Source: Rhipicephalus microplus (lineage: Eukaryota > Arthropoda > Arachnida > Ixodida > Ixodidae). From it: a DNA stretch of 64,000 bases. Of this stretch, positions 63,721-64,000 are shown in pieces. The DNA lies in contig NC_134701.1 in the NCBI RefSeq assembly GCF_043290135.1, positions 60,694,502 to 60,758,501 on the forward strand. Direction: 5' to 3'. Positions within the stretch are counted from its first letter, which is position 1. Every line of letters begins with the position of its first letter. The notes under the pieces were generated by a model. It was given only the letters and a program-made list of their open reading frames with translations. It was not told where the DNA came from and searched no databases. A program made the translations under genes and the position numbers.

Positions 63721-64000
63721 AAAATGATCAACTTTAATGTTTATGCTATGACAGTTAAAAATTGCAGTGGCGGTTTAGGCGCTTTCTTGAGGCGTTCTTT
63801 ACGTTCATAATTTTAATTTCGCTACAACGGCCATTCTGTCATGTGTCCTGAGGTAACTTGGCACGCGCCCGAAGAAGAATGGGAAAATTTCTATCAGCAT
63901 CTGGATAAATGCCTGTCCGTTTATTATTGGCTTGTCGCAATCCTACTTCAGAGCTTCCAACGTTTTTCTTGTCCTGCCTTGCCGAAATCTTCAGGCACGC
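63721..64000. other. No feature seen
   Basis: No element recognised with confidence; it may continue the CR1-like LINE upstream of its endonuclease. Confidence 0.35.

Overview
The window reads as intergenic DNA of an arthropod genome, most likely a hard tick (Ixodidae). The strongest clue is a dispersed tRNA-derived SINE matching what is known of the ixodid Ruka family: one full-length copy with a target-site duplication (57456-57691), truncated copies at 2971-3108 and 15245-15458, and reverse-strand remnants at 9033-9262 and 10340-10425. I see no rRNA, no true tRNA gene, no CRISPR array, no bacterial operon and no confidently recognisable host gene. Almost everything interpretable is a retroelement.

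Layout. 0-3.2 kb: a large imperfect inverted repeat with a GGACGGA-rich minisatellite hairpin in its centre, then short repeats. 3.3-5.3 kb: a broken Ty3/Gypsy gag-protease piece on the minus strand. 5.3-11.3 kb: mostly featureless DNA, with one decayed ORF behind a good Kozak start (7575-8000) and one exon-like ORF (9417-9644). 11.3-13.1 kb: a compact non-autonomous LTR element with matching LTRs, a GATA duplication and a G-rich polypurine tract. 16.9-23.8 kb: a Gypsy element (A) flanked by CACT, carrying a second Gypsy element (B, flanked by ATAT) and an unclassified roughly 630-bp insertion. 23.8-41.1 kb: a run of minus-strand non-LTR retrotransposons (RTE-like, two I-like, one L1/Tx1-like), with a 147-bp-period satellite inside the second I-like copy.

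42.3-48.3 kb holds the best-preserved element: a complete LINE with a perfect 17-bp target-site duplication, ORF1 with three zinc knuckles, ORF2 with endonuclease and reverse transcriptase, and an RNase H domain displaced by one frameshift. It has RNA-hairpin potential at its 5' end, exactly over the ORF1 stop codon, and after the last stop. 48.3-52 kb: RTE-like, DNA-transposon-like and SINE pieces. 52.0-57.8 kb: a decayed plus-strand Gypsy element (C) of the same family as the 3.3-kb piece, invaded by a LINE 3' end and the Ruka SINE. 57.9-63.1 kb: a decayed plus-strand I-like LINE. 63.2-63.7 kb: a CR1-like endonuclease fragment on the minus strand.

The elements form nested layers. Element A entered DNA already holding CR1-like and RTE pieces, and B and the unclassified insertion then entered A. 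Apart from nested B and some SINE copies, every classifiable retroelement from 3.3 to 41 kb lies on the minus strand, which raises the untested idea of a one-strand piRNA source locus.
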